Of a stretch of 62,441 nucleotides of DNA, positions 62,052 through 62,441 are shown in pieces (the first letter of the stretch is position 1; the number at the start of each line of letters is the position of its first letter). The position numbers were made by a program, and so were the translations under genes. The stretch is from an uncultured Ruminococcus sp. (GTDB lineage: Bacteria > Bacillota > Clostridia > Oscillospirales > Acutalibacteraceae), in the NCBI GenBank assembly GCA_902785355.1, contig CACZYF010000009.1:1-62441 (forward strand), given 5' to 3'. Under the pieces are notes generated by a model that saw only the letters and a list, made by a program, of their open reading frames with translations, made no database searches and was not told where the DNA came from.

Positions 62052-62073
62052 ACAGCGCCCCTTCGGGCGCTGT
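62052..62073 (-). terminator. Terminator of the small zinc-ribbon gene
   Basis: ACAGCGCCC and GGGCGCTGT form a 9-bp stem with a short loop, followed by TTTTTC on the minus strand. Confidence 0.85.
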
Positions 62074-62089
62074 AAGCAATTATACTTTA

Positions 62090-62386
62090 TTACTCAGCTT
62101 GTGCTGCTTCTTCTGCTTCTTTTCTCTTAGCAAAACATTCGCTGCAATAGTAATCCTTGCCTTCCATCGGCTTAAATGGGATATGTGCTTCGCCGCCACA
62201 GTCCGCACACACGGTCGTGTGCATTTCGCGATTTGCCCTGATTGCATTCTTGCGAGCGATACGGCAGTCCTTGCAGCGTTGAGGCTCATTTACAAAACCT
62301 TTCTCTGCATAGAACTCCTGCTCGCCGGCTGCGAATACGAATTCGTTTCCACAGTCCTTGCAACGGAGAATCTTGTCTTCGTACAT
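62090..62386 (-). CDS. Small zinc-ribbon protein
   Basis: The 98-residue protein has two zinc motifs of probable treble-clef/CxxCxGH type: CKDCGNEFVF...CKDC (residues about 8-39) and CADCGGEAHIPFKP...CSEC (about 60-82). Such small proteins are often called CxxC zinc-ribbon domain proteins; their role (nucleic acid or ribosome binding) is open. The ATG at 62386 has GAGGT before it, which decides against the longer start at 62437. Confidence 0.8.
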   Translation of the reverse strand: MYEDKILRCKDCGNEFVFAAGEQEFYAEKGFVNEPQRCKDCRIARKNAIRANREMHTTVCADCGGEAHIPFKPMEGKDYYCSECFAKRKEAEEAAQAE

Positions 62387-62441
62387 AGCGTGTACCTCAC
62401 TTTTTGGTATATATTTTACCCCGCGGCGGAGTTGCACCGTC

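Overview
The window looks like chromosome of a gut- or rumen-type member of the Clostridia, close to Ruminococcus/Oscillospiraceae. The evidence is: moderately high G+C coding DNA with Gram-positive sigma-A promoters and strong AGGAGG ribosome sites; an hrcA-first heat-shock operon with a CIRCE operator; FakA/FakB/PlsX lipid genes; a lysine riboswitch; and a secreted leucine-rich protein with an internal dockerin-like pair of repeats. The species is inferred, not proven. I see no rRNA or tRNA gene, no CRISPR array and no intact phage or insertion sequence.

Layout. 0-11 kb: an rRNA methyltransferase; an operon of SPFH, zinc-ribbon and TPM-domain proteins (minus strand); an ApbE/small membrane protein/secreted esterase operon (minus), divergent from a NusG-II/Gx-transporter/serine hydrolase operon (plus); and a membrane acyltransferase. 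10.7-15.8 kb: a phospholipid precursor operon, fakA-fakB-GNAT-plsX-acpP. 15.9-18.1 kb: rpsT, two small membrane proteins, then about 1.1 kb of gene-free, repeat-rich DNA. 18.1-25.6 kb: the heat-shock cluster hrcA-grpE-dnaK-dnaJ, followed by prmA, a small membrane protein and mrp. 25.6-34.5 kb: the dockerin/LRR protein, mtnN, uvrC, an NhaC-family transporter behind a lysine riboswitch, a formyltransferase, dinB and a flavin reductase.

34.7-48.9 kb is the most coherent accessory system. It holds a CUT1 sugar ABC importer (shared-type ATPase divergent; binding protein and two permeases forward), an AraC regulator, a GH36 alpha-galactosidase, a membrane-anchored protein, a YesL protein, galactokinase, a PfkB sugar kinase and a GH13 amylosucrase-type enzyme. 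Read together, this is a raffinose/stachyose/melibiose utilisation locus. Imported alpha-galactosides would be split inside the cell, galactose and fructose phosphorylated, and the released sucrose probably turned into alpha-glucan plus fructose rather than being cut by a sucrose phosphorylase.

48.9-62.4 kb: a signal-less BMP-domain protein with a ParB-like N-terminal segment, a phosphoesterase, a YczE-type membrane protein, a hexapeptide acetyltransferase, a three-gene ABC-2 exporter, a zinc-ribbon membrane protein with three 18-residue repeats centred on EETQVL, a SpoIIE/HATPase phosphatase with a STAS partner, a Nif3 protein, trmK, a DUF1858 protein and a small zinc-ribbon protein.

The best candidates for something undescribed are: a roughly 160-nt structured RNA of no class I recognise in the ABC-ATPase leader (36.0-36.16 kb); the amylosucrase in an alpha-galactoside operon; the cytoplasmic ParB-like/BMP fusion; the DnaJ-type zinc motif in the riboswitch-controlled NhaC transporter; and the EETQVL repeats.
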